From NCBI GenBank assembly GCA_937891085.1, contig CALAEY010000117.1, forward strand, positions 1 to 29,454: a DNA stretch of 29,454 nt. Direction: 5' to 3'. Of this stretch, positions 14,841-27,163 are shown piece by piece (position 1 is the stretch's first letter; each line of letters opens with the position of its first letter). The translations under genes and the position numbers were made by a program. Below the pieces are notes generated by a model that worked only from the letters and a program-made list of their open reading frames with translations, had not been told where the DNA came from and searched no databases. The DNA comes from an uncultured Prevotellaceae bacterium (lineage in GTDB: Bacteria; Bacteroidota; Bacteroidia; Bacteroidales; Bacteroidaceae).

Positions 14841-15901
14841 TTCAGTTCGTTGTTATAATAGTTTCTCCATTTGTCCAAGAGTGCCGACATGTCTGGTGGC
14901 AACTCGGAAGTAAAATACATCTCTTCACCCGTGACGGGATGCACAAACCCCAAGGTCATGGCGTGTAAGGCCTGCCTTGGGCAAATCTCGAAACAATTGT
15001 TGATAAATTGTTTATATTTAGCAGTTCTATTTCCTCTCAATACCTCGTGACCGCCATAGCGCTCATCGTTGAAAAGCACATGTCCGATGTGCTTCATGTG
15101 CACTCGGATCTGATGGGTGCGACCTGTTTCCAGAATGCATTCCACCAGCGTAACAAAGCCGAAACGCACCAACACACGATAATGTGTCACGGCATATTTC
15201 CCTTCTCCTTCAGGTAGCACGGTCATCTGCATACGGTCTTTCGGATTTCGACCGATATTGCCTACCACCGTTCCTTCGTCTTCATCGAAATTTCCCCATA
15301 CCAACGCCTGATAGCGACGCTTTGTGGTCTTATGGAAGAACTGGTCCCCCAAATGAGTCTTGGCTTCTGGCGTTTTGGCAATGACCAACAACCCAGAGGT
15401 ATCTTTATCTATACGATGCACCAAACCTACATGTGCGTCATTCATGTCCCAGTTGGGCACGTCTTTCATGTGCCAAGCCACGCCATTGATCAGAGTGCCC
15501 GAATAATTGCCATGCGCAGGATGCACCACCATGCCAGCGGGCTTATTGACTACCATTAAGGCATCGTCCTCGTACACAATATCCAGCGGAATGTCCTGAG
15601 GGATTACCTCATTATCATAGTAAGGGCGATCAAGCATTACCGTTATCACGTCGAATGGCTTCACGCGATAATTACTCTTGACCGACTTATCATTAGCTAA
15701 GATATAACCCGCTTCGGCAGCCTTCTGGATGCGGTTTCTGGACACATTGGTGAGTTTGTCGTACAGATACTTATCCACCCTCACCATATCTTGGCCCTTG
15801 TCTACCGTCACTCTGAAATGCTCATAGAGCTGCACTTCGTCTGCCGAAGGTTCCAAGTCATCAAGCACCATATCATCGGGTAATTCCTCTATCATCTCCA
15901 A
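14837..15901 (-). CDS. rluD: RluA/RluD-family 23S rRNA pseudouridine synthase
   Basis: The enzyme converts specific uridines in 23S rRNA helix 69 (RluD) or related sites to pseudouridine. The 354-residue product has a short acidic leader (1-25), an S4 RNA-binding domain (about 39-90, RVDKYLYDKLTNVSRNRIQ), then the catalytic domain with VVNKPAGMVVHPA (117-129), the signature HRIDKDTSG at 162-170 with catalytic Asp165, GRTHQIRVHMKHIGH and the closing segment HAMTLGFVHP. RluD is the likeliest member by size and S4 domain, but RluC or another paralogue is possible. It lies 12 bases after the PASTA gene and overlaps ddl. Confidence 0.92.
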   Translation of the reverse strand: MEMIEELPDDMVLDDLEPSADEVQLYEHFRVTVDKGQDMVRVDKYLYDKLTNVSRNRIQKAAEAGYILANDKSVKSNYRVKPFDVITVMLDRPYYDNEVIPQDIPLDIVYEDDALMVVNKPAGMVVHPAHGNYSGTLINGVAWHMKDVPNWDMNDAHVGLVHRIDKDTSGLLVIAKTPEAKTHLGDQFFHKTTKRRYQALVWGNFDEDEGTVVGNIGRNPKDRMQMTVLPEGEGKYAVTHYRVLVRFGFVTLVECILETGRTHQIRVHMKHIGHVLFNDERYGGHEVLRGNRTAKYKQFINNCFEICPRQALHAMTLGFVHPVTGEEMYFTSELPPDMSALLDKWRNYYNNELK

Positions 15902-15913
15902 ACACAGATTATA

Positions 15914-16558
15914 TCAGAACCAAGGATCTTCTTCCGTTGTTGATTCCTCTTCGGTAGGTTGGTCGATAGGATTGATCAGTATTTCCTCCTCATCATCATC
16001 CTTTCCATCACCTGCCACCAGAACCAACGATGAGCCCATAGGCACCTTCTCACCTATCATCAGCGTATGACCACGGTATTTCACACCATACACCCAGTCT
16101 TTCTCTCCCTGAATGTATTGCACAGAGTCAATTTTGAAACCAGAAGCGGTGATCTTCACCTGTGCTTCGCGCAAAGAACTGTTCTCCACCACATCTGGGA
16201 TGGCCATCAGAGGCACATTCAGGGAATTGATGGTAAGGCGGATGACACGGCCTTTCTTTACCAGCTGCTCTGGCTCTGGATTCACCTCAAGCACAGTGCC
16301 CGCAGGCTTGTCTTCCATATAGGTAGAATCAGAAACCTCTGCTGCAAGATCGTGATTGCGCAACATAAGGGCAGCCTCATTGACACCCATGCCCTTCACA
16401 TTAGGCACACGTACGCCTTCGCCATGATGCGTATAGATATCCAGTCCCTTCAGAATGAGTAATAACATCAGGATCACGAAAACGACCATACCGATGATGT
16501 TCCACCAGAAGAACTTATTACGCTTGAATGAAAAGAATTCCTTAATAGTCATATTCAC
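15914..16558 (-). CDS. Single-pass membrane PASTA-domain protein
   Basis: The 214-residue protein has a short basic cytoplasmic end, one transmembrane helix (about 18-38, WWNIIGMVVFVILMLLLIL) and an external part with two PASTA repeats (about 48-112, VPNVKGMGVNEAALML; and 118-183, MAIPDVVENSSLREAQ). PASTA domains bind peptidoglycan or its stem peptide in kinases and penicillin-binding proteins. No kinase or transpeptidase domain is attached, so this is a stand-alone form. The C-terminus (185-214) is strongly acidic (DDDEEE, EEESTTEEDPWF). It is the first gene of the six-gene unit and sits upstream of ddl, consistent with a role in sensing or scaffolding cell-wall synthesis, which is inference. 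An alternative start is Met3. Confidence 0.9.
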   Translation of the reverse strand: MNMTIKEFFSFKRNKFFWWNIIGMVVFVILMLLLILKGLDIYTHHGEGVRVPNVKGMGVNEAALMLRNHDLAAEVSDSTYMEDKPAGTVLEVNPEPEQLVKKGRVIRLTINSLNVPLMAIPDVVENSSLREAQVKITASGFKIDSVQYIQGEKDWVYGVKYRGHTLMIGEKVPMGSSLVLVAGDGKDDDEEEILINPIDQPTEEESTTEEDPWF

Positions 16559-16599
16559 ACAAAATTAGAAATAAAGACATCGCTAATCTTAGTTTTCTG

Positions 16600-16607
16600 C
16601 AAAGATA
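16600..16607 (-). promoter_or_regulatory. Bacteroidetes-type -7 box of the PASTA-rluD-ddl unit
   Basis: On the - strand TATCTTTG, followed by C, matches the Bacteroidetes -7 consensus TAnnTTTG exactly. It is 41 bases upstream of the PASTA ATG. A -33 TTTG at the standard distance is not clear; the nearest TTTG lies only seven bases upstream of the box. Both flanks are A/T-rich. This is the best promoter candidate in the window. Confidence 0.7.
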
Positions 16608-16678
16608 CAATTTTCAAATAAGCGGACTTATTAAAATCTGAACTTTTTTATCAGAATCGATGCAATTCAAATAAAAAA

Positions 16679-16707
16679 AAGGATGTGCCGAGCTTCGGCA
16701 CATCCTT
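16679..16707 (-). terminator. Intrinsic terminator after rpoC
   Basis: AAGGATGTGCCGA and TCGGCACATCCTT make a perfect 13-base-pair stem with a three-base loop. On the - strand it runs into eight U residues (A-tract 16673-16680). It lies 27 bases after the rpoC stop and ends the long rpl-rpoBC transcript. Confidence 0.95.
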
Positions 16708-16734
16708 CTCTATAGGGAATCAATCCTTTACGAA

Positions 16735-19700
16735 TCAATCATCGAATCGATGCTCAAGCACAGAGGCTCTGTCATTATCATCGAAGTCGAGCACAGTACG
16801 CTTATTGGCTTGCATGCGCTCATAGTCTTCACGAGAATCCACGATAATCTTCTCGAATTCACGCAGACCAGTACCCGCAGGGATCAAGTGTCCGCAGATT
16901 ACATTCTCCTTCATGCCCTCCAGATAGTCTGACTTGCCGTTGATGGCTGCCTCGTTGAGCACCTTCGTCGTTTCCTGGAAGGAAGCAGCAGACATAAAGC
17001 TGGAAGTCTGCAAAGCTGCACGGGTGATACCCTGTAGAATCTGAGTAGAGGTGGCAGGAACTGCATCACGCACCTGAACAAGCTTCAAGTCACGACGCTT
17101 CAGCATACTGTTCTCATCGCGAAGTTTGCGAGCTGTCACTATCTGACCAGCCTGCATATTCTGAGAATCACCAGCATCTACCACAACCTTCTTGCCCCAG
17201 ATACGGTCGTTCTCATCCTGGAAGTCGAGCTTATCCACAATCTGCTGCTCCAAGAAGCGCGTATCTCCAGGCTCGTCGATCTGAACCTTACGCATCATCT
17301 GACGAACGATGATCTCAAAGTGCTTATCATTGATCTTCACACCTTGCAGACGATAAACGTCCTGTACCTCGTTCACAATGTACTCCTGAACAGCCGTTGG
17401 GCCCTTGATAGCCAAGATGTCGGCAGGGGTGATGGCACCGTCTGACAGTGACGTACCAGCACGTACATAGTCGTTCTCCTGTACCAGAATCTGCTTTGAC
17501 AGTGGAACCAGATAACGCTTCTCATCACCAGCCTTAGAGGTGACGATAATCTCGCGGTTACCACGCTTCACCTTACCCATCTTAATTTCACCATCGATTT
17601 CAGAAACGATAGCAGGATTTGACGGGCTACGTGCCTCGAACAGCTCCGTTACTCGTGGAAGACCACCCGTGATATCACCGGCCTTACTTACGGCACGTGG
17701 AATCTTCACGATGACGTCACCAGCTTTCACTTGCTGACCGTTCTCAACCACTACGTGACCACCCACAGGGAGGTTGTATGTTCTGATCAGTTCACCGTTC
17801 TCATCTACGATGCGAGCACCTGGAACCTTGGTTCTATCCTTAGACTCAATAATAATGTACTCACGCAAGCCAGTAGATTCATCAACCTCCACATTGAAGG
17901 TGACATTCTCTACTACGTCTTCCAGCTCTACCTTACCAGCTGTTTCTGTGATTACAACAGCGTTGAATGGGTCCCAACGAGCAATCAGCTTGCCCTTCTC
18001 TACCTGCTCGCCATCGCTGGCATAGAGGGTAGATCCATAAGGAACGGTATGAGTAGAAAGTACAATACCTGTATTCACATCCACGAAGCGGGCTTCTGTC
18101 AGACGGCTTACAACCAACTTAGCTGGTTCACCAGCATCATCTACGACGTCCACGGTGCGGAGCTCTTCGAACTCAATCTTAGAGTTGTTCTTAGCCACGA
18201 TAGTAGCATCTGCAGCGATGTTGGCTGCCGTACCACCAGCGTGGAATGTACGAAGTGTCAGCTGTGTACCTGGCTCACCGATAGACTGTGCAGCAATCAC
18301 ACCTACAGCCTCACCCTTCTGAACCATCTTGCTGGTTGCCAAGTTGCGTCCGTAGCACTTAGCGCATACACCCTTCTTAGATTCGCAGGTCAATACCGAG
18401 CGAATTTCAACGCTCTCGATAGGAGAATCTTCGATGATCTGAGCAATGCTCTCAGTAATCTCATCACCTGCAGCCACAATCAGCTCACCTGTTGTAGGAT
18501 GAATGATGTCATGCACTGACACACGACCTAAGATACGCTCGTAGAGTGTAGCTACAACCTCGTCATTGTTCTTCAAAGCTGTGCAAACCAAACCACGCAA
18601 GGTTCCGCAGTCCTCTTCATTGATAATCACATCGTGTGATACATCCACCAGACGACGGGTCAGATAACCTGCATCGGCTGTCTTCAAAGCGGTATCTGCC
18701 AAACCCTTACGGGCACCGTGGGTGGAGATGAAGTACTCCAACACAGACAAACCTTCCTTAAAGTTAGAAAGAATTGGGTTCTCAATGATCTGACCACCTT
18801 CTGCACCGGCTTTCTGAGGCTTAGCCATCAGACCACGCATACCAGAGAGCTGACGAATCTGCTCCTTAGAACCACGGGCACCAGAATCCAACATCATGAA
18901 TACTGAGTTGAAGCCATCGTTATCGGCAGACAGAGTCTTCATCAAGATATTAGACAACTCTGAGTTAACATGAGTCCAGATATCAATCACCTGGTTGTAA
19001 CGCTCATTGTTGGTAATGAAACCCATATTATAGTTAGCAATCACCTGCTCTACTTCGTCATAACCCTTCTGTACCAAAGCAGCCTTCTCTTCTGGGATGA
19101 TGATATCACCCAGGTTGAATGACAAGCCACCCTTGAATGCCATGTAGTAACCCATGTTCTTGATGCCATCCAGGAATTCGCAAGCCTTAGTCACACCTGC
19201 CACCTTAATTACATGGCTGATAATATCACGCAGAGATTTCTTGGAAATGACAGTATTGATGTAACCAGCCTCATCTGGAACAATCTGGTTCACCATCACA
19301 CGGCCAACAGACGTTTCGCGCATCAGCTTCTTCACGATGTTGCCTTGCTCGTCCACATCGTTCACCATCACATTGATAATGGCGTGAATATCGCATTTGC
19401 CCTCATTGTAGGCAATGATAGCTTCTTCTGGACCATAGAAAGTGAGTCCTTCGCCCTTGGCACCCTTACGCAACTTGGTGATGTAGTACAGGCCAAGCAC
19501 CATATCCTGTGAAGGCACGGTGATAGGCGCACCGTTGGCAGGGTTCAAGATGTTATGAGGTTCCAGCATCAGCAACTGTGCTTCCAGTATGGCCTCATTG
19601 CTAAGTGGCAAGTGAACGGCCATCTGGTCACCATCAAAGTCGGCGTTGAATGCCGTACATGCCAATGGGTGCAACTGGATAGCTTTACCCTCGATCAACT

Positions 19701-21051
19701 TAGGCTGGAAGGCCTGGATACCCAGACGGTGCAGTGTAGGGGCACGGTTCAGCAATACTGGATGACCTCTCATCACGTACTCCAAGATATCCCAGATCAC
19801 AGGCTCTTTACGGTCTACAATCTTCTTGGCACTCTTCACAGTCTTTACGATACCTCTCTCTATCAACTTTCTGATGACAAATGGCTTGTAAAGCTCTGCT
19901 GCCATCAGCTTAGGAAGACCGCACTCGCCCATCTTCAGCTCAGGACCTACCACGATCACTGAACGTGCAGAATAGTCCACACGCTTACCCAACAGGTTCT
20001 GGCGGAAGCGACCTTGCTTACCCTTCAAGCTGTCGGACAGTGACTTCAGCGGACGGTTAGATTCTGACTTCACGGCACTCGACTTACGTGAGTTGTCGAA
20101 CAAGGAGTCGACTGCTTCCTGAAGCATACGCTTCTCATTACGCAGAATCACCTCTGGAGCCTTAATCTCAATCAATCTCTTCAGACGGTTGTTACGGATA
20201 ATCACACGGCGATACAAATCATTCAAGTCGGAAGTAGCAAAGCGGCCACCATCCAGTGGAACCAATGGGCGAAGCTCTGGAGGAGTCACAGGAATTATCT
20301 TCATGATCATCCACTCTGGCTTATTGCGACCCTTGGAAGCACGGAATGACTCTACCACCTGCAGACGCTTCAGAGCCTCGGCCTTACGCTGCTGTGAAGA
20401 ATCACTGCCTGCACGGTTTCTCAGTTCGTATGACAAAGAGTCCAAATCCAGACGGCACAGCAGGTCATAGATAGCCTCTGCACCCATCTTGGCGATGAAC
20501 TTATTAGGATCGGTGTCCTCCAAGAACTGGTTGTCCTTAGGAAGCTTATCGAGTAAATCCAGGTATTCATTCTCCTCGAGCATGTCATACTGAGCAATCT
20601 GGTCACTCAGCACACCTGGCTGAATCACGATGTAACGCTCATAGTAGATCACAGAATCGAGTTTCTTGGTAGGCAAGCCCAGCAAGTAACCTATCTTGTT
20701 AGGCAGGGAACGGAAATACCAGATGTGAGCAACAGGCACCACCAACTGGATATGTCCAGAACGTTCGCGACGAACCTTCTTCTCTGTCACCTCTACACCG
20801 CAACGATCACAAACAATACCTTTGTAACGAATGCGCTTGTACTTACCACAATGGCACTCGTAGTCCTTTACTGGACCAAAAATACGCTCGCAGAACAAAC
20901 CATCACGCTCTGGTTTATAGGTGCGATAGTTGATTGTTTCAGGCTTCAATACCTCACCAAAAGAGTTCTCAAGGATTTCCTCTGGGGAAGCCAGACCTAT
21001 TGAGATCTTGGAGAAATTGGTTTTTACTTTATTTTCTTTTCTAAAAGCCAT
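16735..21051 (-). CDS. rpoC: RNA polymerase beta' subunit
   Basis: The catalytic subunit of RNA polymerase, 1438 residues, full length for Bacteroidetes. The N-terminal zinc site is intact (Cys66, Cys68, Cys81, Cys84 in CHCGKYK...CDRCG). The Mg-binding catalytic loop NADFDGDQ is at 469-476 with Asp471, Asp473 and Asp475. Bridge-helix and trigger-loop regions follow (GARGSKEQIRQLSGMRGLM and later QSIGEPGTQLTLRTFH). A second zinc cluster reads CESKKGVCAKCYGRN with an upstream cysteine in CGTLRGLVC. The subunit ends after the RTVLDFDDNDRASVLEHRF tail. It starts 32 bases after the rpoB stop in the same transcript and is followed by a strong terminator. Confidence 0.99.
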   Translation of the reverse strand: MAFRKENKVKTNFSKISIGLASPEEILENSFGEVLKPETINYRTYKPERDGLFCERIFGPVKDYECHCGKYKRIRYKGIVCDRCGVEVTEKKVRRERSGHIQLVVPVAHIWYFRSLPNKIGYLLGLPTKKLDSVIYYERYIVIQPGVLSDQIAQYDMLEENEYLDLLDKLPKDNQFLEDTDPNKFIAKMGAEAIYDLLCRLDLDSLSYELRNRAGSDSSQQRKAEALKRLQVVESFRASKGRNKPEWMIMKIIPVTPPELRPLVPLDGGRFATSDLNDLYRRVIIRNNRLKRLIEIKAPEVILRNEKRMLQEAVDSLFDNSRKSSAVKSESNRPLKSLSDSLKGKQGRFRQNLLGKRVDYSARSVIVVGPELKMGECGLPKLMAAELYKPFVIRKLIERGIVKTVKSAKKIVDRKEPVIWDILEYVMRGHPVLLNRAPTLHRLGIQAFQPKLIEGKAIQLHPLACTAFNADFDGDQMAVHLPLSNEAILEAQLLMLEPHNILNPANGAPITVPSQDMVLGLYYITKLRKGAKGEGLTFYGPEEAIIAYNEGKCDIHAIINVMVNDVDEQGNIVKKLMRETSVGRVMVNQIVPDEAGYINTVISKKSLRDIISHVIKVAGVTKACEFLDGIKNMGYYMAFKGGLSFNLGDIIIPEEKAALVQKGYDEVEQVIANYNMGFITNNERYNQVIDIWTHVNSELSNILMKTLSADNDGFNSVFMMLDSGARGSKEQIRQLSGMRGLMAKPQKAGAEGGQIIENPILSNFKEGLSVLEYFISTHGARKGLADTALKTADAGYLTRRLVDVSHDVIINEEDCGTLRGLVCTALKNNDEVVATLYERILGRVSVHDIIHPTTGELIVAAGDEITESIAQIIEDSPIESVEIRSVLTCESKKGVCAKCYGRNLATSKMVQKGEAVGVIAAQSIGEPGTQLTLRTFHAGGTAANIAADATIVAKNNSKIEFEELRTVDVVDDAGEPAKLVVSRLTEARFVDVNTGIVLSTHTVPYGSTLYASDGEQVEKGKLIARWDPFNAVVITETAGKVELEDVVENVTFNVEVDESTGLREYIIIESKDRTKVPGARIVDENGELIRTYNLPVGGHVVVENGQQVKAGDVIVKIPRAVSKAGDITGGLPRVTELFEARSPSNPAIVSEIDGEIKMGKVKRGNREIIVTSKAGDEKRYLVPLSKQILVQENDYVRAGTSLSDGAITPADILAIKGPTAVQEYIVNEVQDVYRLQGVKINDKHFEIIVRQMMRKVQIDEPGDTRFLEQQIVDKLDFQDENDRIWGKKVVVDAGDSQNMQAGQIVTARKLRDENSMLKRRDLKLVQVRDAVPATSTQILQGITRAALQTSSFMSAASFQETTKVLNEAAINGKSDYLEGMKENVICGHLIPAGTGLREFEKIIVDSREDYERMQANKRTVLDFDDNDRASVLEHRFDD

Positions 21052-21083
21052 ACTTATATGTGTATTTTGATCGTTGTCAATAA

Positions 21084-24896
<3,813 letters not shown>

Positions 24897-24942
24897 CTGG
24901 TAATGGATTAGTAGAACTTAAAAAGAAATAAAGACACAAAAA

Positions 24943-24971
24943 GGTTAAGAACCCTATTCGGGTTCCTAACC
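24943..24971 (-). terminator. Attenuator-like hairpin between rplL and rpoB
   Basis: On the - strand GGTTAGGAACCC pairs with GGGTTCTTAACC (12 positions, one mismatch) around a five-base loop, then UUUUUGUG follows. It looks like an intrinsic terminator inside an operon. Since rpoB has no evident promoter of its own, read-through is expected, which would make less rpoB than rplL mRNA. Confidence 0.75.
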
Positions 24972-24977
24972 GAGATT

Positions 24978-24993
24978 TCCTGAGATATCAGGA
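24978..24993 (-). promoter_or_regulatory. Small hairpin before the rplL-rpoB attenuator
   Basis: TCCTGA and TCAGGA make a perfect six-base-pair stem with a four-base loop, seven bases after the rplL stop on the - strand and six bases ahead of the larger hairpin. It may be an RNA processing site or a stabilising 3' end; the sequence alone does not decide. Confidence 0.4.
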
Positions 24994-25000
24994 TAGCTTT

Positions 25001-25372
25001 TTATTTAAGTTCAACTTCAGCTCCTGCACCTTCCAGTGTAGCCTTCAGTGCTTCTGCCTCATCCTTAGATACACCTTCCTTCAGTGTGCTAGGTGCACCG
25101 TCAACGAGATCCTTAGCTTCCTTCAGACCCAGACCGCAAGCTTCCTTAACGGCCTTAACAACCTGGAGCTTAGCAGCGCCAGCGCTCTTCAATACTACAT
25201 CAAAAGAGGTCTTCTCTTCCTCTACTGGAGCAGCAGCAGGACCAGCAGCAACTGCAACAGCTGCAGCAGCAGGCTCAATTCCATACTCGTCCTTCAGGAC
25301 TGTCTTCAACTCTTGAACTTCCTTTACTGTAAGGTTAACCAACTCTTCAGCAATAGCTTTAATATCTGCCAT
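25001..25372 (-). CDS. rplL: Ribosomal protein L7/L12
   Basis: This stalk protein recruits translation factors to the 50S subunit as dimers attached to L10. The 123-residue product has the N-terminal dimerisation part (about 1-35, ADIKAIAEELVNLTVKEVQELKTVL), the Ala/Pro-rich hinge (about 38-52) and the globular C-terminal domain with KTSFDVVLKSAGAAKLQVVKAVKEACGLGLKEAKDLVDGAP, which binds the factors. The length is usual. It is 51 bases downstream of rplJ and precedes the attenuator before rpoB. Confidence 0.98.
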   Translation of the reverse strand: MADIKAIAEELVNLTVKEVQELKTVLKDEYGIEPAAAAVAVAAGPAAAPVEEEKTSFDVVLKSAGAAKLQVVKAVKEACGLGLKEAKDLVDGAPSTLKEGVSKDEAEALKATLEGAGAEVELK

Positions 25373-25423
25373 TTTTATAAATCTTTTAATTGTTATTTTC
25401 TAAATGTATTTTTAAATTTTGGA

Positions 25424-25933
25424 TTAGCGCTCCTCCAGCGTCTTCAGCACGCCATGAATTGTGTTAGCACCAGACTCGAGGGCTGAAATAACTCCCTGAG
25501 TAGGACCTTCCAACATAGCCACAACGTCTGCGATGAGTTCGTTCTTGCTCTTGATAGCCACGAGCTCTTCGAGTCTGTCAGCGCCTACATAGAAGCCTTC
25601 CTCTGCATAAGCAGCCTTCAGGCTAGGAACACCACCTTTAACATCTTTGAGCAACTTAGCTGGCTTGTTCGCAGTCTCAGCGAACATGACAGCCGTTGTA
25701 CCCTTCAACGTACCAAAAAGCGGAGAAAAATCCACATCTTGCTTCTCGAGAGCCTTCTGAAGCAGGGTGTTCTTAACCACCATCAGCTTTATACCGTCGC
25801 CGAAGCACTTTCTTCTCAGCGCACTGGTAGCCTCTGCATTCATACCGGCTGTGTCAACCAAGTAAAAATGAGGATAATTCTTTACTATAGCAGCAAGTTC
25901 TTCAATAATTCTTCCTTTATCTTCCTTTTTCAT
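25424..25933 (-). CDS. rplJ: Ribosomal protein L10
   Basis: L10 forms the base of the ribosomal stalk and holds L7/L12 dimers through its C-terminal helix. The 169-residue product shows the RNA-binding N-terminal domain (HFYLVDTAGMNAEATSALRRKC, LMVVKNTLLQKALE, FGTLKGTTAVMF) and the C-terminal helix (about 145-169, GVISALESGANTIHGVLKTLEE). It starts only 15 bases after rplA, so the structured leader used in many bacteria for L10 autoregulation has no intergenic space here; any such element would have to overlap the end of rplA. Confidence 0.97.
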   Translation of the reverse strand: MKKEDKGRIIEELAAIVKNYPHFYLVDTAGMNAEATSALRRKCFGDGIKLMVVKNTLLQKALEKQDVDFSPLFGTLKGTTAVMFAETANKPAKLLKDVKGGVPSLKAAYAEEGFYVGADRLEELVAIKSKNELIADVVAMLEGPTQGVISALESGANTIHGVLKTLEER

Positions 25934-25948
25934 AACTTCTCCGTTTTA

Positions 25949-26647
25949 TTAAGCTTCATCTACTGATTTGGGGTCAATCTTAATACCGGCACTCATCGTG
26001 CTAGAAAGATAAATACTCTTAATATATGTTCCCTTAGCTGCACTTGGCTTCAACTTAATCAAAGTATTGATGAATTCCTTTGCATTCTGGCAGATAGCCT
26101 CTGGTGCAAATGATACCTTACCGATAGAAGCATGAACAATACCTGTCTTGTCTACCTTAAAGTCAATCTTACCTTGCTTAACTTCTTTAACAGCTTTAGC
26201 TACGTCCATAGTAACGGTACCGCTCTTAGGATTAGGCATCAAGCCACGAGGGCCGAGCACACGTCCGAGAGGACCGATCTTACCCATGCAAGATGGCATA
26301 GTGATGATCACATCAACGTCTGTCCATCCGCCTTTGATCTTGTCGATATACTCGTCAAGACCTACATAATCAGCGCCAGCTTCTTTTGCAGCAGCCTCAA
26401 CATCAGGAGTACAAAGTGCCAAAACACGCACTACCTTACCTGTACCGTTAGGAAGTGAAACCACGCCTCTCACCATCTGGTTAGACTTACGTGGGTCTAC
26501 ACCCAGGCGTACGTCGATGTCCAGAGAAGCATCAAACTTGGTATAGGTGATTTCCTTTACCAAAGACGAAGCCTCTTTCAGCGTGTAGATTTTCCCTGCT
26601 TCAATTTTGCCTGCAGCCAACTTTTGATTTTTTGTCAGTTTACCCAT
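25949..26647 (-). CDS. rplA: Ribosomal protein L1
   Basis: L1 forms the mobile stalk on the E-site side of the 50S subunit and in many bacteria represses the rplK-rplA transcript. The 232-residue product has the expected start (KNQKLAAGKIEAGKIYTLKEASSLVKE), the domain-II region with MGKIGPLGRVLGPRGLMPNPKSGTVT and the closing GTYIKSIYLSSTMSAGIKID. It lies 15 bases after rplK. Autoregulation by L1 at the start of rplK is possible from what is known elsewhere, but no L1 site can be proved here. Confidence 0.98.
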   Translation of the reverse strand: MGKLTKNQKLAAGKIEAGKIYTLKEASSLVKEITYTKFDASLDIDVRLGVDPRKSNQMVRGVVSLPNGTGKVVRVLALCTPDVEAAAKEAGADYVGLDEYIDKIKGGWTDVDVIITMPSCMGKIGPLGRVLGPRGLMPNPKSGTVTMDVAKAVKEVKQGKIDFKVDKTGIVHASIGKVSFAPEAICQNAKEFINTLIKLKPSAAKGTYIKSIYLSSTMSAGIKIDPKSVDEA

Positions 26648-26662
26648 TCTAATTGAAGTTTA

Positions 26663-27106
26663 TTAGTTATTACTAGGGAACTCCCCATTTACAGTGATAC
26701 CCATACTTCTGGCAGTACCTGCAACCATCTTCATGGCAGCCTCTACTGTGAAGCAGTTCAAGTCAACCAACTTGTCCTGAGCGATAGCGCGCACCTGATC
26801 CCAGGTAATTGAAGCAACCTTCTTGCGGTTAGGCTCAGCAGAACCACTCTTCACTTTAGTAGCTTCCAGCAACTGAATAGCCACAGGTGGAGTCTTAACG
26901 ACGAAGTCGAAAGACTTGTCAGTGTAATAAGTAATGATTACAGGCAGCACTTTACCTGCCTTGTCCTGAGTCCTGGCATTGAATTGCTTGCAGAAATCCA
27001 TAATGTTGATACCCTTAGAACCCAGAGCAGGACCTACGGGAGGAGAGGGATTTGCTGCGCCACCTTTAATCTGTAACTTGATTTGTCCAGCAACTTCTTT
27101 AGCCAT
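26663..27106 (-). CDS. rplK: Ribosomal protein L11
   Basis: L11 binds the GTPase-associated centre of 23S rRNA and affects factor binding and the stringent response. The 147-residue length is normal. Visible family pieces are IKLQIKGGAANPSPPVGPALGSKGINIMDFCKQFNA at the start, KSFDFVVKTPPVAIQLLEATKVKSGSAEPN in the linker, and the C-terminal rRNA-binding domain ending GTARSMGITVNG. It lies 55 bases after nusG, and the gap contains a terminator-like hairpin. Confidence 0.98.
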   Translation of the reverse strand: MAKEVAGQIKLQIKGGAANPSPPVGPALGSKGINIMDFCKQFNARTQDKAGKVLPVIITYYTDKSFDFVVKTPPVAIQLLEATKVKSGSAEPNRKKVASITWDQVRAIAQDKLVDLNCFTVEAAMKMVAGTARSMGITVNGEFPSNN

Positions 27107-27142
27107 TTTTCTAAAATTTAAAAAACATAAATAAGAAAAAAG

Positions 27143-27163
27143 GATACTTATAAGCTAAGTATC
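27143..27163 (-). terminator. Terminator-like hairpin between nusG and rplK
   Basis: GATACTTA and TAAGTATC form a perfect eight-base-pair stem around a five-base loop, and on the - strand CCUUUUUU follows. The stem overlaps the last two bases read before the nusG stop is complete, so translating ribosomes would reach into it. It may act as a partial terminator that separates secE-nusG from the ribosomal-protein genes. Confidence 0.65.

Noticed and set aside
17731..18519. 262-codon open frame on the + strand opposite rpoC
   Set aside because: rpoC is full length and unmistakable on the other strand; the frame shows no motif or signal and no promoter.
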